DNA of 34,067 nucleotides from Alphaproteobacteria bacterium (GCA_009781045.1 WQYW01000044.1:1-34067); one strand, 5' to 3'; positions 1-21,375 are shown, numbered from the stretch's first letter. Numbers and translations: made by a program. Notes: generated by a model not told the origin, from the sequence alone.

Positions 1-23
1 ATCGGATTGATCTTCTGACCCAT
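1..23 (-). CDS. rpsC: 30S ribosomal protein S3, first codons only (runs off the window)
   Basis: The reverse complement reads MGQKINPI, the standard N-terminus of ribosomal protein S3, which helps form the mRNA entry channel of the 30S subunit. Only about 7 codons lie inside the window. A GGAG ribosome binding site sits a few bases upstream of the ATG. The gene follows rplV by 25 bp, as in the S10 operon order of most bacteria. Confidence 0.85.
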
Positions 24-48
24 CGTTTTCTCCTGGCACCAATGTGCC

Positions 49-429
49 TTACGCGTCCATCTCGACCTGGCGAACCACGATCGTCAGCTGCGAAAAAGGT
101 TTGAACACGCGGCCGGAACGCCCACGGCCCCGCGGCGAAAACCGCTTCATGACGATGCCCTTGCCGACAAAAGCCTGGGTTACGATCAGATCGTCAACAT
201 CCAGCTTGTGATTGTTCTCGGCATTGGCGATTGCCGATTCCAGGCACTTGCGGACATCCACTGCGATCCGCTTGCGCGAAAACCGCAATTCCGCAACCGC
301 CGCAGCCGCCTTGCGGCCACGAATGAGTTGGGCCACCAGATTGAGCTTCTGCGGACTGACCCGCAACAGCCGGGCTACCGCCATGGCCTCATTATCGCTG
401 AGGCTCCTTTCGCGCTTGGGCTTGCTCAT
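49..429 (-). CDS. rplV: 50S ribosomal protein L22
   Basis: This 126-aa protein is ribosomal protein L22, which binds 23S rRNA and lines the peptide exit tunnel with an extended beta-hairpin. The core [18 protein letters not shown] and the C-terminal hairpin region with GRGRSGR are typical of the family. The open frame extends further upstream, but I place the start at the ATG of MSKPKRER. That gives the usual length, has a GAGGA site just upstream, and avoids overlap with rpsS. The N-terminus is a little longer than the shortest family members. It lies 10 bp after rpsS in the S10 operon. Confidence 0.93.
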   Translation of the reverse strand: MSKPKRERSLSDNEAMAVARLLRVSPQKLNLVAQLIRGRKAAAAVAELRFSRKRIAVDVRKCLESAIANAENNHKLDVDDLIVTQAFVGKGIVMKRFSPRGRGRSGRVFKPFSQLTIVVRQVEMDA

Positions 430-439
430 AACTTGGTCC

Positions 440-718
440 TCAACCCTTCTTGGCTTTCTTGTCGCCCGAATGGCCGTGGAAGGTTCGGGTCGGCGAAAAC
501 TCGCCGAACTTGTGACCAACCATTTCCTCGTTGACCGACACCGGTATGTGCTTCTGACCGTTGTAGACACCAAAGGTCAGGCCGACAAACTGCGGCATGA
601 TGGTGGAGCGACGGCTCCAGATCTTGATGACGTCATGACGGCCGGACGCGCGAGCCGCATCCGCCTTCTTGAGCAGAGACCCCTCAACGAACGGGGGCTT
701 CCAGACTGAACGAACCAT
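440..718 (-). CDS. rpsS: 30S ribosomal protein S19
   Basis: This 92-aa protein is ribosomal protein S19 of the 30S head, which contacts S13 and 16S rRNA near the A site. Typical family segments are [16 protein letters not shown] at the start, then [16 protein letters not shown], and [15 protein letters not shown] near the C-terminus. Length is normal. It lies 12 bp after rplB and 10 bp before rplV. Confidence 0.96.
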   Translation of the reverse strand: MVRSVWKPPFVEGSLLKKADAARASGRHDVIKIWSRRSTIMPQFVGLTFGVYNGQKHIPVSVNEEMVGHKFGEFSPTRTFHGHSGDKKAKKG

Positions 719-730
719 GTCTGTCGTTCC

Positions 731-1564
731 TTACTTCTTCCGTTTATGGCGGCTTAAGAGAATGAATTTGGTCGTCGACTTGTTGCTGCGCGTCTTCTTG
801 CCCTTGGTCGGCTTGCCCCACGGCGTCACCGGGTGACGACCACCCGAGGTCCGTCCCTCACCACCCCCATGGGGATGGTCGATCGGGTTCATGACCACGC
901 CACGGTTGTGGGGCCGCCGCCCCAGCCAGCGGGTGCGGCCGGCCTTGCCGATCGAGATGTTCATGTGATCGGGGTTGGACACCGCGCCGATCGAACCACG
1001 GCAGCGGCCATGGATCAGGCGCTGTTCGCCGGAATTAAGGCGAATGATGACATAGTCCTGATCGCGACCGACGATCTGGGCATAGGTACCGGCGGAACGT
1101 GCCAGCTGCCCGCCCTTGCCGATCTTGGTCTCGATATTGTGGACGATGGTGCCCACCGGCATGTTGCCGAGCGGCATGACATTGCCCGGCTTCACGTCGA
1201 CATGGGCGCCCGCGATCACGGTGTCACCCACGCTCAGGCGCTGCGGCGCCAGGATATAGGCAAGCTCGCCGTCATTATATTTGATCAGGGCGATGAAGCC
1301 GGTACGGTTGGGATCATATTCCAGCCGCTCCACCACTGCGGGCACATCCACCTTGTCGCGCTTGAAGTCGATCATGCGCAGCGCCCGCTTGTGACCGCCG
1401 CCGCGGAACCGCACGGTGATGCGCCCGGTATTGTTGCGGCCACCGGAGGAATGCCTTCCCTCAGTGAGCGCCTTGACCGGCTTGCCCTTATAGAGGGCCG
1501 AACGATCCACCATCACCAGCTGGCGCTGGCCCGGCGTCGTGGGATTAAATTTCTTAAGTGCCAT
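731..1564 (-). CDS. rplB: 50S ribosomal protein L2
   Basis: This 277-aa protein is ribosomal protein L2, one of the largest and most conserved 50S proteins, needed for subunit association and for the peptidyl-transferase region. The C-terminal segment [14 protein letters not shown], around residues 229-242, includes the conserved histidine near residue 230 (His229 in E. coli). The basic tail ends in RHKRKK. Length and position between rplW and rpsS are normal for the S10 operon. Confidence 0.97.
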   Translation of the reverse strand: MALKKFNPTTPGQRQLVMVDRSALYKGKPVKALTEGRHSSGGRNNTGRITVRFRGGGHKRALRMIDFKRDKVDVPAVVERLEYDPNRTGFIALIKYNDGELAYILAPQRLSVGDTVIAGAHVDVKPGNVMPLGNMPVGTIVHNIETKIGKGGQLARSAGTYAQIVGRDQDYVIIRLNSGEQRLIHGRCRGSIGAVSNPDHMNISIGKAGRTRWLGRRPHNRGVVMNPIDHPHGGGEGRTSGGRHPVTPWGKPTKGKKTRSNKSTTKFILLSRHKRKK

Positions 1565-1574
1565 CGTTGGAACC

Positions 1575-1874
1575 TCAGAGACCGGTGGTGACGTCGATAC
1601 GGTGGCCCTCTTCCAGGGTCACGACCGCGCGCTTGGTGTCTGACTGCGAACCGAGGGTGCCGCGAAAGGCCTTGACCTTGCCCTTGCGCACCAGCGTATT
1701 GACGCTCTTGACCTTGACGTCAAAAAGCTTTTCGACCGCCTCTTTGATCTGCGGCTTGGTCGCCCGGATCGCCACCTTGAACAGCACCTTGTTGTACTCG
1801 GACGCCATCGTGGCCTTTTCGGTCACCACCGGCGCCACAATGGTGTCATAATGGCGTGGATCGATATTCTTCAT
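1575..1874 (-). CDS. rplW: 50S ribosomal protein L23
   Basis: This 99-aa protein is ribosomal protein L23, located at the exit of the peptide tunnel, where it docks trigger factor and the signal recognition particle. Family features are [19 protein letters not shown] near the N-terminus and the basic loop [14 protein letters not shown]. Its ATG overlaps the rplD stop codon by 4 bp (ATGA), which indicates translational coupling. Confidence 0.95.
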   Translation of the reverse strand: MKNIDPRHYDTIVAPVVTEKATMASEYNKVLFKVAIRATKPQIKEAVEKLFDVKVKSVNTLVRKGKVKAFRGTLGSQSDTKRAVVTLEEGHRIDVTTGL

Positions 1875-2491
1875 TTGAAGCGCGCCTCCAGCGCATCGAC
1901 GGCAGCCCTGGTCAGCACCAGCTTCTGCCGGCGCAGGATGTCGTAGACGTTGATGCCCTGGATCGGCAGCACGTCCATGTTGGGAATGTTGCGGGCCGCA
2001 GCGGCAAAGCCGCTGTGGACCTCGGCACCATCGACGATCAGCGCATTGCTGAGCCCCAGGCCCGCGAGCTGGCCGACCAGGATGCGGGTCTTGGCTTCTT
2101 CCAGGGTCGCCTTCTCAAGCACCACCAGATTGCCGTCTCTGGTCTTGGCGGACAGCGCGTGGCGCAGCGCCAGCGCCCGCACCTTCTTGGGCAGGCCGGT
2201 TTCATGCGAGCGCACCACCGGACCGAAAGCCCGACCGCCGCCGCGGAACTGGGGAACCCGGGCCGAACCGTGACGGGCGCCGCCGGTGCCCTTCTGCTTG
2301 TACATCTTCTTGCCGGTGCGCCAGATCTCGGCCCGCCCCTTGGCCTTGTGCGTGCCCGCCTGGCGCTTGTTGAGCTGCCACTGCACGCAACGGGCGATAA
2401 TGTCCTGACGCGGCTCCAGACCGAAAATGTCGTCCGAAAGCACGACCGAACCGGCCTCCGCGCCTTCGAGGGTTGTGACTTTCAGTTCCAT
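1871..2491 (-). CDS. rplD: 50S ribosomal protein L4
   Basis: This 206-aa protein is ribosomal protein L4, which binds 23S rRNA; in E. coli it also represses its own S10 operon. The conserved tunnel loop reads [16 protein letters not shown] and is followed by the GGGRAFGP segment. The frame is open further upstream, but the ATG of [10 protein letters not shown] gives the usual length and lies one base after the rplC stop. The E. coli-type S10 leader that L4 binds was not recognised here. Confidence 0.95.
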   Translation of the reverse strand: MELKVTTLEGAEAGSVVLSDDIFGLEPRQDIIARCVQWQLNKRQAGTHKAKGRAEIWRTGKKMYKQKGTGGARHGSARVPQFRGGGRAFGPVVRSHETGLPKKVRALALRHALSAKTRDGNLVVLEKATLEEAKTRILVGQLAGLGLSNALIVDGAEVHSGFAAAARNIPNMDVLPIQGINVYDILRRQKLVLTRAAVDALEARFK

Positions 2492-2492
2492 C

Positions 2493-3212
2493 TCACGCCC
2501 CTTCCTGCTCGGCCGGGGTCTGTTCGACCGCCTCAGCCGCAACCCTGAACTTGCCGGGCTTCGGCGCATCCTTCGGCAGCGGCTTCTTGATCGCGTCGCG
2601 AACCCGGATCCAGCCGCCTTTGGAGCCCGGAACCGCGCCCTCGACCAGAATCAGACCCCGCTCGACATCGGTCTGCACCACGCGAAGATTGAGCGTGGTG
2701 ATCCGGTCAACGCCCATGTGACCCGGCATCTTCTTGTTCTTCCAAGTCTTGCCCGGGTCCTGACGACCACCGGTCGAACCGATCGAACGATGCGACACCG
2801 ACACGCCGTGGGTGGCCCGCAGGCCGCCGAAATTCCAGCGCTTCATGCCACCGGCAAAACCCTTGCCGATCGAAGTCCCGGTAACATCGACGAACTGGCC
2901 GACGACGAAGTGATCCGCCTGGATTTCGGCACCGACCGGGATCAGCGCATCTTCCGAGACACGAAACTCTTCGACCCGACGCTTCGGTTCGACTTTGGCC
3001 ACCGCAAACTGTCCGCGTTCGGCTTTCGGCATGTAAACGGTCTTGCGCTGACCAGAACCGAGCTGGAGCGCGACATAACCGTTCTTCTCTTGAGTACGGT
3101 GACCAAGCACCTGGCAATTGCCGAGCTTCAGCACAGTCACGGGGATATGCTCGCCGGTCTCGGTAAAGACCCGCGTCATCCCGACTTTTTGTGCGATCAC
3201 TCCGGAGCGCAT
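2493..3212 (-). CDS. rplC: 50S ribosomal protein L3
   Basis: This 239-aa protein is ribosomal protein L3, an early assembly protein whose central loop reaches toward the peptidyl-transferase centre. The start [16 protein letters not shown] is typical. The loop segment [20 protein letters not shown] contains the glutamine that is methylated by PrmB in many proteobacteria. The C-terminus has an extension rich in Ala, Glu and Pro, which is common in alphaproteobacterial L3. It lies 55 bp after rpsJ. Confidence 0.96.
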   Translation of the reverse strand: MRSGVIAQKVGMTRVFTETGEHIPVTVLKLGNCQVLGHRTQEKNGYVALQLGSGQRKTVYMPKAERGQFAVAKVEPKRRVEEFRVSEDALIPVGAEIQADHFVVGQFVDVTGTSIGKGFAGGMKRWNFGGLRATHGVSVSHRSIGSTGGRQDPGKTWKNKKMPGHMGVDRITTLNLRVVQTDVERGLILVEGAVPGSKGGWIRVRDAIKKPLPKDAPKPGKFRVAAEAVEQTPAEQEGA

Positions 3213-3267
3213 CGGCTTGCTTCCTGTTCTTTCTGTCCGGCTTTAAGAGCGGACGGGATCCAAAATC

Positions 3268-3576
3268 TTACAGCTTGATCTCGACATCGACACCGGCAGC
3301 GAGGTCGAGCTTCATCAAAGCATCGACGGTCTGCGGGGTCGGATCGACGATATCGAGCAGACGCTTGTGGGTGCGCATCTCGAATTGCTCGCGACTCTTC
3401 TTGTCGACATGAGGCGAGCGATTGACGGTAAACTTCTCAATCCGGGTCGGCAGCGGAATCGGTCCGCGAACCTGGGCACCCGTCCGTTTCGCGGTATTCA
3501 CGATCTCACGCGTCGACGTATCAAGTATGCGATGGTCGAACGCTTTGAGACGGATACGAATATTCTGGCCGTTCAT
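3268..3576 (-). CDS. rpsJ: 30S ribosomal protein S10 (NusE)
   Basis: This 102-aa protein is ribosomal protein S10, a 30S head protein that also acts as NusE in transcription antitermination and in coupling NusG to the ribosome. The start is the ATG of [16 protein letters not shown]; the longer open frame upstream has no S10 similarity. The segments [19 protein letters not shown] and [16 protein letters not shown] are family hallmarks. It is separated from tuf by about 106 bp, which hold a hairpin. Confidence 0.96.
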
Positions 3577-3626
3577 TGCCGTACTTTCTTTGAGCCGTGC
3601 ATTCTTCTTGAAGCAGAGGTGCAAAC

Positions 3627-3668
3627 CACCGGCAGCGAAGCGGACTTTACGTCCCTTCCCTGCCGGTG
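3627..3668 (-). promoter_or_regulatory. Hairpin between tuf and rpsJ
   Basis: CACCGGCAG at 3627-3635 is perfectly complementary to CTGCCGGTG at 3660-3668, and a smaller GGAC/GTCC stem lies inside it. No T-run follows on the minus strand, so it is not a classic terminator. It could be a processing site or part of an S10 leader; the function is inferred from position only. Confidence 0.35.
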
Positions 3669-3682
3669 TTTTCAATCCGCGA

Positions 3683-4873
<1,191 letters not shown>

Positions 4874-4910
4874 TTGACTCTCCGTTTCGTCGTCAGCTTC
4901 AAACCGACAA

Positions 4911-6983
<2,073 letters not shown>

Positions 6984-7003
6984 GGGCGTTCCTTCGCGAT
7001 CCG

Positions 7004-7489
<486 letters not shown>

Positions 7490-7861
7490 TTACTTCGGAC
7501 GCTTGGCGCCGTATTTCGAACGACGCTGCTTACGGTTCTTGACGCCCTGGGTATCCAGCACGCCGCGGAGGATGTGGTAGCGCACACCCGGAAGATCCTT
7601 GACGCGGCCACCGCGGATCATGACCACCGAGTGCTCCTGGAGGTTATGGCCCTCACCCGGAATATAGCCGATGACCTCGAAGCCATTGGTCAGGCGGACC
7701 TTGGCAACCTTGCGCAATGCCGAGTTCGGCTTCTTCGGCGTCGTGGTGTAGACGCGCGTGCACACGCCACGCTTCTGCGGCGACTGCTGCAGAGCTGGCA
7801 CCTTCTTGCGCGACTTCTGCACTTCCCGCGGTTGTGCGATCAGCTGGTTGATCGTCGGCAT
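7490..7861 (-). CDS. rpsL: 30S ribosomal protein S12
   Basis: This 123-aa protein is ribosomal protein S12, which monitors codon-anticodon pairing in the decoding centre. The start is the ATG of [12 protein letters not shown]; an in-frame ATG four codons upstream is less likely. The loop [13 protein letters not shown] keeps the lysine at residue 43, and [12 protein letters not shown] keeps the second conserved lysine loop, so no classical streptomycin-resistance substitution is visible. It is the first gene of the str operon here, preceded by a gene-free stretch of about 625 bp. Confidence 0.97.
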   Translation of the reverse strand: MPTINQLIAQPREVQKSRKKVPALQQSPQKRGVCTRVYTTTPKKPNSALRKVAKVRLTNGFEVIGYIPGEGHNLQEHSVVMIRGGRVKDLPGVRYHILRGVLDTQGVKNRKQRRSKYGAKRPK

Positions 7862-8486
7862 CCTGGCCTTCACCCTTGTTCTTCGCAGAACCCGGCGGGG
7901 CCCCGCTTATTTGCGCTATCTGCCACGGATCCGGGATTCAAGGATCCGCTTTTTGCGGCTGCGGCCCCGTTGAGGCGAAGCCCGCATTCCTTCACGTCAC
8001 CTGCGAAAGATGACGCTTAAACTTCTCCAAAACCATGGGCGCAACGCCAAATCGCGCCCACCGCCATCACTTGATGCGGAAAGCGCTTGACGCCACAGAG
8101 GACCGCGACCGCCTCTTTACGGGGGTTCAAACCACCGGGGAGGAGCCGGGATCATGCATCCGAGTTTGATCTCACGAGAAGCTGTTCGAGAGAACGAATT
8201 CGTCCTGGCATTGCCTGACTATATCCGACAGCGTTTGAGTGGCATTCGTCGAGGTTGGTGCCTGCGCCGCCCGGTCAGGGCCTTGCAGGTGTTCCGTTCC
8301 GACGCTGGCATAACTCACGGCCTGTCGTTCAAGTGACGGGTCTTCTATAAGTGGCGGTGCATCAAGTCAAGGCGAAACCACACCGAAAAACACCAGTGCG
8401 CGCCCTTTTTGAGCCCTCTGCCACGGCGGCGCCGTGCCCCCTCACCCGGTTTTTGCCGAAATCCGTCAAGAATCCTGACCCAGAAA
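7862..8486. other. Gene-free region between the ABC transporter and rpsL
   Basis: I see no convincing gene in these 625 bases; the short frames lack ribosome binding sites and family similarity. On the minus strand this must hold the str operon promoter and leader. Two strong structures lie close to rpsL: the perfect palindrome GCGGGGCCCCGC at 7895-7906, and a 7-bp stem CGGATCC/GGATCCG at 7926-7932 and 7942-7948. Their role in rpsL expression is unknown. Confidence 0.6.
8344..8371 (-). promoter_or_regulatory. Candidate sigma-70 promoter for the str operon
   Basis: On the minus strand CTTGAC (8366-8371) and TATAGA (8344-8349) are 16 bp apart, close to the alphaproteobacterial housekeeping consensus. 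It would give a leader of about 475 nt before rpsL, which is long, so another start nearer rpsL is possible. Its position after the ABC transporter stop fits the str operon. Confidence 0.4.
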
Positions 8487-10475
8487 TCAGGTCTGGGGAG
8501 CAATCGCTTTGCCCTCGTCATCCCCGCCATGCGGGACATGGTTCTGGTCGTCCCACAACTGGCGATAGAGGCCGTCAGCCGCCAGCAATTCCTGGTGTGA
8601 ACCACGTTCAATAACCTGCCCGCCGGAAATCACGATGATCTCGTCCATCTCGATCACGGAAGTCAGGCGGTGGGTCGACCAGATCAGGGTTCGGCCTTTG
8701 GCGAGTTTGAGCAAAGTGCGGTTGATCGCCGCCTCGGTGGTCTGATCGAGAGCGGAAGTCGCTTCATCCAGCAGGAGCAGCGCGGGGTTGCGGATGATGG
8801 CACGTGCGATCGCCAGGCGCTGGCGCTGGCCACCCGACAAGGTGTCGCCGCGTTCGCCCACCTGGGTGTCGTATCGGAGCGGCAGGCTCATGATAAAACG
8901 ATGGATTTTCGCCTTCTTGGCGGCCTCGACGACCTCCTGGTCGCTCGCCCCCTCCTTGCCCAGACGGATGTTTTCCTGGATCGACATGTTGAACAGCATG
9001 TTGTCCTGGAACACCACCGCCATATTGCGGCGCAGTGATTCGATGCGGACGTCGCGGACATCGACGCCATTGATCGTGACCCGGCCGTCCGTCGGGGTGT
9101 AAAGGCGCAGCAGCAGGTTCAGAAGCGTGCTCTTGCCCGACCCGGAGGGACCGACGACGGCAATCCGCTTGCCGACCTCCAGAGCGAGGCTGAGCCGATC
9201 CAGGACCGGGGTATCGCTGCCCTCGTACTGGAAGGACACATTCTCGAACGTGATGTCATGGTTAATCGACTCGAGTTCCGTCGCTCCCGGACGGTCCCCC
9301 TCGCATGTCGGCTCCTCCAGCAGTTCCTCGATGTGGCGCACCGCCGCCGCCGCCGTGATCGTCACCGGGATGAAATGCATGACATGGGCGATATTATAGG
9401 ACACCTCCCAGAACGCGCTCTCAAACACCACGAACGTGCCGATGGTGATCTGGCCCTTGGTGGCCAGATAGGCCCCGATCGCCAGCACCGCGAGATGGAG
9501 CAGCAGCACCGAGATTGTGACCGAGCGCTCGACCATGCTCGACAGGAACACCGCCGAGGCGATGCTGTCGCGGGTTTCCCGGTTGCGCAGCGCGAAAATG
9601 CCGAACATCTTGCGCTGCAGGCTGAAGGCCTTGATCACCGCCTGGGCGGCAATATTTTCCTGGATCACCCCGAGCAGCGTCGCTTCGTTGCGCTTCTGGG
9701 CGTAATTGGCATCCACCGCCATCGGCGTCAGAATGCGCGGACCGACCAGAATCACCGGGAAGATCAGAACCACCACGGTCGCCAGCTGCCAGTTCAGATA
9801 CAGCATCAGGATGATGCCGGCGATCAGCTCCAGAAAGGGCAGGACCGCACTGCTGGTGAAGGACTTGACGGCATTTTCGAAGGACGAAAGGTCGACCGAG
9901 AACCGCGACAGGATTTCGCCATGCCGGGTGCGGCCGAAATAGGCCGCCGTCAGATTCTGAACATGCCCAAACAGGTGCCGGCGCACATCCGAAATGATAT
10001 CCGCCGCCAGACGGGCGTCCCAGCGCTCGTACCACACCGCGATGATCGAGGTCAGGACCCCAGCCACGGCGAGCACGCTGAGAATCCTGTAGAGGGTGCC
10101 GAAATCCTCTTCCCCGAGAGCGTCGTCGATGAGGAATTTCAGGCTCAACGGCATCATGACGTTGAACAGCGTCTCGACCACAACGCCGAAACCGACGAAA
10201 ACCAGTGCCCGCTTGTAGTTGGGAAGATAGGGTTTGACGAAACGCCAGACGCTGGCGAAAGCACCCGCCGCCTCGCGCGCGGTAAAAACGACGAGGTCCT
10301 CATCGTCTTCGTCGTCCTCGTCCTCCTCCTCGTCGAGATCCAGATCCTCGTCGTCGTCCTCCTCCTCGGATGCCAGAAGGCCCTGCCTGGCCGCGCCGTC
10401 CAGGCGGAGCCTGGCCTCCGCGCTTCCCTCAGGGGCGCGTGGCTGCTTGTCCGGCGAGGAAGTCCTTGGCGCCAT
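8487..10475 (-). CDS. ABC exporter half-transporter (membrane domain fused to ATPase) with acidic N-terminal tail
   Basis: This 662-aa protein has the exporter layout: a membrane domain with several hydrophobic helices (about residues 85-370), then a nucleotide-binding domain. ATPase motifs are Walker A GPSGSGKST (442-450), Q-loop VFQDN with Gln490, signature LSGGQ (546-550), Walker B ALLLLDE with Glu571, and the switch His602 in STHR. It should act as a dimer in the inner membrane. It resembles MsbA, NdvA and other lipid, glycan or peptide exporters, but the substrate cannot be told from sequence. Residues 37-60 are almost all Asp or Glu, an unusual cytoplasmic tail. The start is the only reasonable ATG; its ribosome binding site is weak. 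It stands alone between a terminator and the str operon leader. Confidence 0.85.
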   Translation of the reverse strand: MAPRTSSPDKQPRAPEGSAEARLRLDGAARQGLLASEEEDDDEDLDLDEEEDEDDEDDEDLVVFTAREAAGAFASVWRFVKPYLPNYKRALVFVGFGVVVETLFNVMMPLSLKFLIDDALGEEDFGTLYRILSVLAVAGVLTSIIAVWYERWDARLAADIISDVRRHLFGHVQNLTAAYFGRTRHGEILSRFSVDLSSFENAVKSFTSSAVLPFLELIAGIILMLYLNWQLATVVVLIFPVILVGPRILTPMAVDANYAQKRNEATLLGVIQENIAAQAVIKAFSLQRKMFGIFALRNRETRDSIASAVFLSSMVERSVTISVLLLHLAVLAIGAYLATKGQITIGTFVVFESAFWEVSYNIAHVMHFIPVTITAAAAVRHIEELLEEPTCEGDRPGATELESINHDITFENVSFQYEGSDTPVLDRLSLALEVGKRIAVVGPSGSGKSTLLNLLLRLYTPTDGRVTINGVDVRDVRIESLRRNMAVVFQDNMLFNMSIQENIRLGKEGASDQEVVEAAKKAKIHRFIMSLPLRYDTQVGERGDTLSGGQRQRLAIARAIIRNPALLLLDEATSALDQTTEAAINRTLLKLAKGRTLIWSTHRLTSVIEMDEIIVISGGQVIERGSHQELLAADGLYRQLWDDQNHVPHGGDDEGKAIAPQT

Positions 10476-10626
10476 GGAACCAATCGGTGCTGAGCGGCCG
10501 GGGTGACGGCGCGAATCCGAAGATGAAGAGCAAAACAGCTCGGACAGAGACTCTCGAAGGAATCAGAAATAGCATCTTCCGGAGGTTAAAGGACAGGGCT
10601 TTCCATCTCAAGCACCGGACGGAACC

Positions 10627-10652
10627 AAAAGGGGGGACGAAGCGATCCCCCC
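10627..10652 (-). terminator. Rho-independent terminator of the oxidoreductase-methyltransferase gene
   Basis: On the minus strand a 7-bp GGGGGGA/TCCCCCC stem (10646-10652 and 10631-10637) with an 8-nt loop is followed by TTTT (10627-10630). It lies about 40 bp after the stop codon of the fusion gene and separates it from the ABC transporter. Confidence 0.8.
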
Positions 10653-10693
10653 AAGCGGGTCAACCCCTGTCAATCTCTGCACCGTGAAAACGC

Positions 10694-12739
10694 TTACGCC
10701 TCGTCAACCTTGTCGAAGAAGGAATAACGCAGGCTTTCCGCATCGGCATACCAGTGATCAGGGCCTTTGTTCGCCGCCAGTGTCGCCGCCCACACCGCGT
10801 CCGTGCAGTCCTTGCGGTGCATCGACAGATCGAATCCGTTGCCAAAAAACAACTCCGACCATTCCCACCAGGTGCCGAGCTTTTTGACCCCGCGCAGGAG
10901 GTCATAACGATCAATCAGCGCCGGCGGCATATCCGAGGTCACGGAACCGAACACCAGCCCGGTCTTGACCACCCGCCTCAATTCGCGAATGGCCCGCCGC
11001 ACATTGTTGCCCGAGATCTGACACAGACTGGTTTCAAACACGAAATCAAACGTGGCGTCTTCGAACGGCAGTTCCACCAGGGACCCGAATTTGTTATAGG
11101 GCTTGAGGTCCTCGGCAGTCTGGCCGTGGATGGAGCGGTTGTTTTCGATGCCCCAGGCATCCAGCCCGCGCGAGCGCAGCGCGCCCACCAGTTCACCACT
11201 GGCGGAACCGACGACCAGGAGCCTGTAGCCGCCTGCCCGGCCCCACACGATGTCGATCAGTCTGATCAGATAATCGGGATCGGTGAACTGCTGCCAGACC
11301 TGGCTATAGGGGCCGACGCCGCGATAATTCTCAAAATAGTCGCGGTCGATCTTGTCGGACAGCGGTTTGTCGCTCCGGGCCCGGCGCAGCCGCATGGTCT
11401 CGGTCAGAATGATGTCGGTGGCGGCATCCGAGGAATCGAGCAGCCCGTTGAGCGTCGAATCGAAGAGATAATCGCCGACCAGCACGATGCCGGGATGGTC
11501 CCTGGGCTCCGGGATATGGTTGGTCATGACATCGCGCACCGGCATGCCGCCCGGCAACGCATTCACCGATGACAGCCAGCGGTGAATCTTGCCTTCCATG
11601 AAGTGTGCCTGCGCATCACTCAGTTCCGCAGGCAGCGATTTCAGGGCGGTGTCGATCAGTTCCTGATCGGTCAGATTGGCAAAGGCGAGCGCGTCCGAGC
11701 CCGGAATCAGCCAGTTCAGAACGCCATAACGGCCGACGTCGTGGCGCGAGCCCTCGTTATAGACGCAGCAGCCGCCGAAGGCCTCCGACATGAACCAGGA
11801 ACCCGGAATCTTGTCGCCCCAGAACGGGCTGTCGAACAGGATCGAGATCCGCAGATAATGGGCCGGCGTATCAAAATAGGCGATGTGCTTGACCATCGAC
11901 TTGCGCAGCTGCTCGCCTTCCCAGCTCAGGGTGGCAAGCCAGGAATGCGGCAGGCATACCAGCACCAGGTCGAAATCCCGGGTCAGCGGCCCCTTGCCGT
12001 TCATCATCTTGAGTTCATAGCGCCCGGTCGCGGCCTTGCCGACGGTCAGAACCCGGTGGTTGAGCTGGATTTCGGCATTGATCTCCGAGCGCAGGCATTC
12101 GATCAGCTGCTCGTTGCCGTTCTGGATGGAATAAAGGCCGATATAGCCGTCGATATCCATCACATAATTTTTAAGCGCGTTCAGGCCGCTGGTGTTGTGG
12201 CTCTCGGTGGCGATATCGGATCGCGCCATCACCTTGAAAAAGCGCTTGGCAACGGCATCGTCGACCTCCTTGTCGAGCACCTCCTCCGCCGTCATCTCCG
12301 ACCAGGGATGGTCGTTGTCGTGGGCACCGACGCCTTCATAATATTGCAGCGGCGTCATCATCTCGGTGCAGCGCCGGCGGAAGGCTTCGATCGCAGCGGC
12401 GGTCGACACACCGTATTTGCGCCGCATGCCGGGAACGTCGTCCAGAAGTTCATTATCGAGATGAACCTGCTCGGCGGTCATCGGGATGGTCTGCAACCCG
12501 AAATGCTGGACCAGTTCGCGCAACGGATCGGGACCCGTCATCGAATAGTCATAAAGCTCCGCGACCCCGGCCTCATAAATCGCTGGTGCCGAGTCAAACC
12601 GGTTGGTCACGACCTTACCCCCGAGCCGCTCGGAAGCCTCAAAAATCGTCACCCGGCACAGATCCCCGAGCTTGCGCCGCAGGTACCACGCGCTCATCAG
12701 GCCACCCGGGCCACCGCCAACAATTGCAAGATCCAGCAT
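10694..12739 (-). CDS. Fused FAD-dependent oxidoreductase (amine-oxidase type) and SAM methyltransferase
   Basis: This 681-aa protein has two enzymatic parts. The N-terminal part (about 1-450) begins with the dinucleotide-binding motif VGGGPGG (residues 7-13), has the ERLGGK segment (37-42) that follows the ribose-binding acid, and ends with a FAD-binding segment VLVGDYLFDSTLNGLLDSS (419-437), as in flavin amine oxidases and protoporphyrinogen-oxidase relatives. The C-terminal part (about 480-681) has a class I methyltransferase motif I LLVVGSASGE (507-516) and the later motif LPFEDATFDFVFE (557-569). The substrate is unknown. The ATG at MLDLAIVGGG is chosen because the longer frame runs into the upstream non-coding region. 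It lies downstream of the rpoC terminator and has its own terminator, so it is probably transcribed separately. Confidence 0.75.
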   Translation of the reverse strand: MLDLAIVGGGPGGLMSAWYLRRKLGDLCRVTIFEASERLGGKVVTNRFDSAPAIYEAGVAELYDYSMTGPDPLRELVQHFGLQTIPMTAEQVHLDNELLDDVPGMRRKYGVSTAAAIEAFRRRCTEMMTPLQYYEGVGAHDNDHPWSEMTAEEVLDKEVDDAVAKRFFKVMARSDIATESHNTSGLNALKNYVMDIDGYIGLYSIQNGNEQLIECLRSEINAEIQLNHRVLTVGKAATGRYELKMMNGKGPLTRDFDLVLVCLPHSWLATLSWEGEQLRKSMVKHIAYFDTPAHYLRISILFDSPFWGDKIPGSWFMSEAFGGCCVYNEGSRHDVGRYGVLNWLIPGSDALAFANLTDQELIDTALKSLPAELSDAQAHFMEGKIHRWLSSVNALPGGMPVRDVMTNHIPEPRDHPGIVLVGDYLFDSTLNGLLDSSDAATDIILTETMRLRRARSDKPLSDKIDRDYFENYRGVGPYSQVWQQFTDPDYLIRLIDIVWGRAGGYRLLVVGSASGELVGALRSRGLDAWGIENNRSIHGQTAEDLKPYNKFGSLVELPFEDATFDFVFETSLCQISGNNVRRAIRELRRVVKTGLVFGSVTSDMPPALIDRYDLLRGVKKLGTWWEWSELFFGNGFDLSMHRKDCTDAVWAATLAANKGPDHWYADAESLRYSFFDKVDEA

Positions 12740-12882
12740 TTTAATTCCGCAGTCTCCGGTTGTCCGCCACAGGACCTCCGGTCCAAACTGTTGTAAAGGC
12801 ACTATTCTTCCTGAAGGGAGGATGAATGATCCCCGGCACATTGGGGCAACCGATAACAAAAAAAAACCACACAAAAAACCGC

Positions 12883-12908
12883 AAAAAGGCCGGCGACAGC
12901 CGGCCTTT
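12883..12908 (-). terminator. Rho-independent terminator after rpoC
   Basis: AAAGGCCGGC (12885-12894) and GCCGGCCTTT (12899-12908) form a perfect 10-bp stem with a GACA loop. On the minus strand it is followed by a T-rich stretch, including further T-runs down to about 12858. It lies 36 bp beyond the rpoC stop and closes the rpoBC transcription unit. Confidence 0.93.
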
Positions 12909-12944
12909 GTGCGATTACCTGCGCCCCGTTACCCGGAAAACCCG

Positions 12945-17144
<4,200 letters not shown>

Positions 17145-17253
17145 CATCGTCTCCTCGCGTGCCGGAAAGACCGGCAGCAAATTCGGAAAGATCCCTTTTC
17201 CGGAAGGGAGCACCTGCCCCCTCCCGCTCAATCATCGTGACCCGCAAAAACCG

Positions 17254-21375
<4,122 letters not shown>

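Noticed and set aside
833..2548. Long plus-strand frames opposite the ribosomal protein genes
   Set aside because: They are antisense shadows of rplB, rplW and rplD, which have clear family identity on the minus strand. The same holds for the very long frames opposite rpoB, rpoC, fusA and the fusion gene.
8154..8336. 60-codon plus-strand frame upstream of rpsL
   Set aside because: No convincing family similarity; it lies in the expected str promoter and leader region on the opposite strand.
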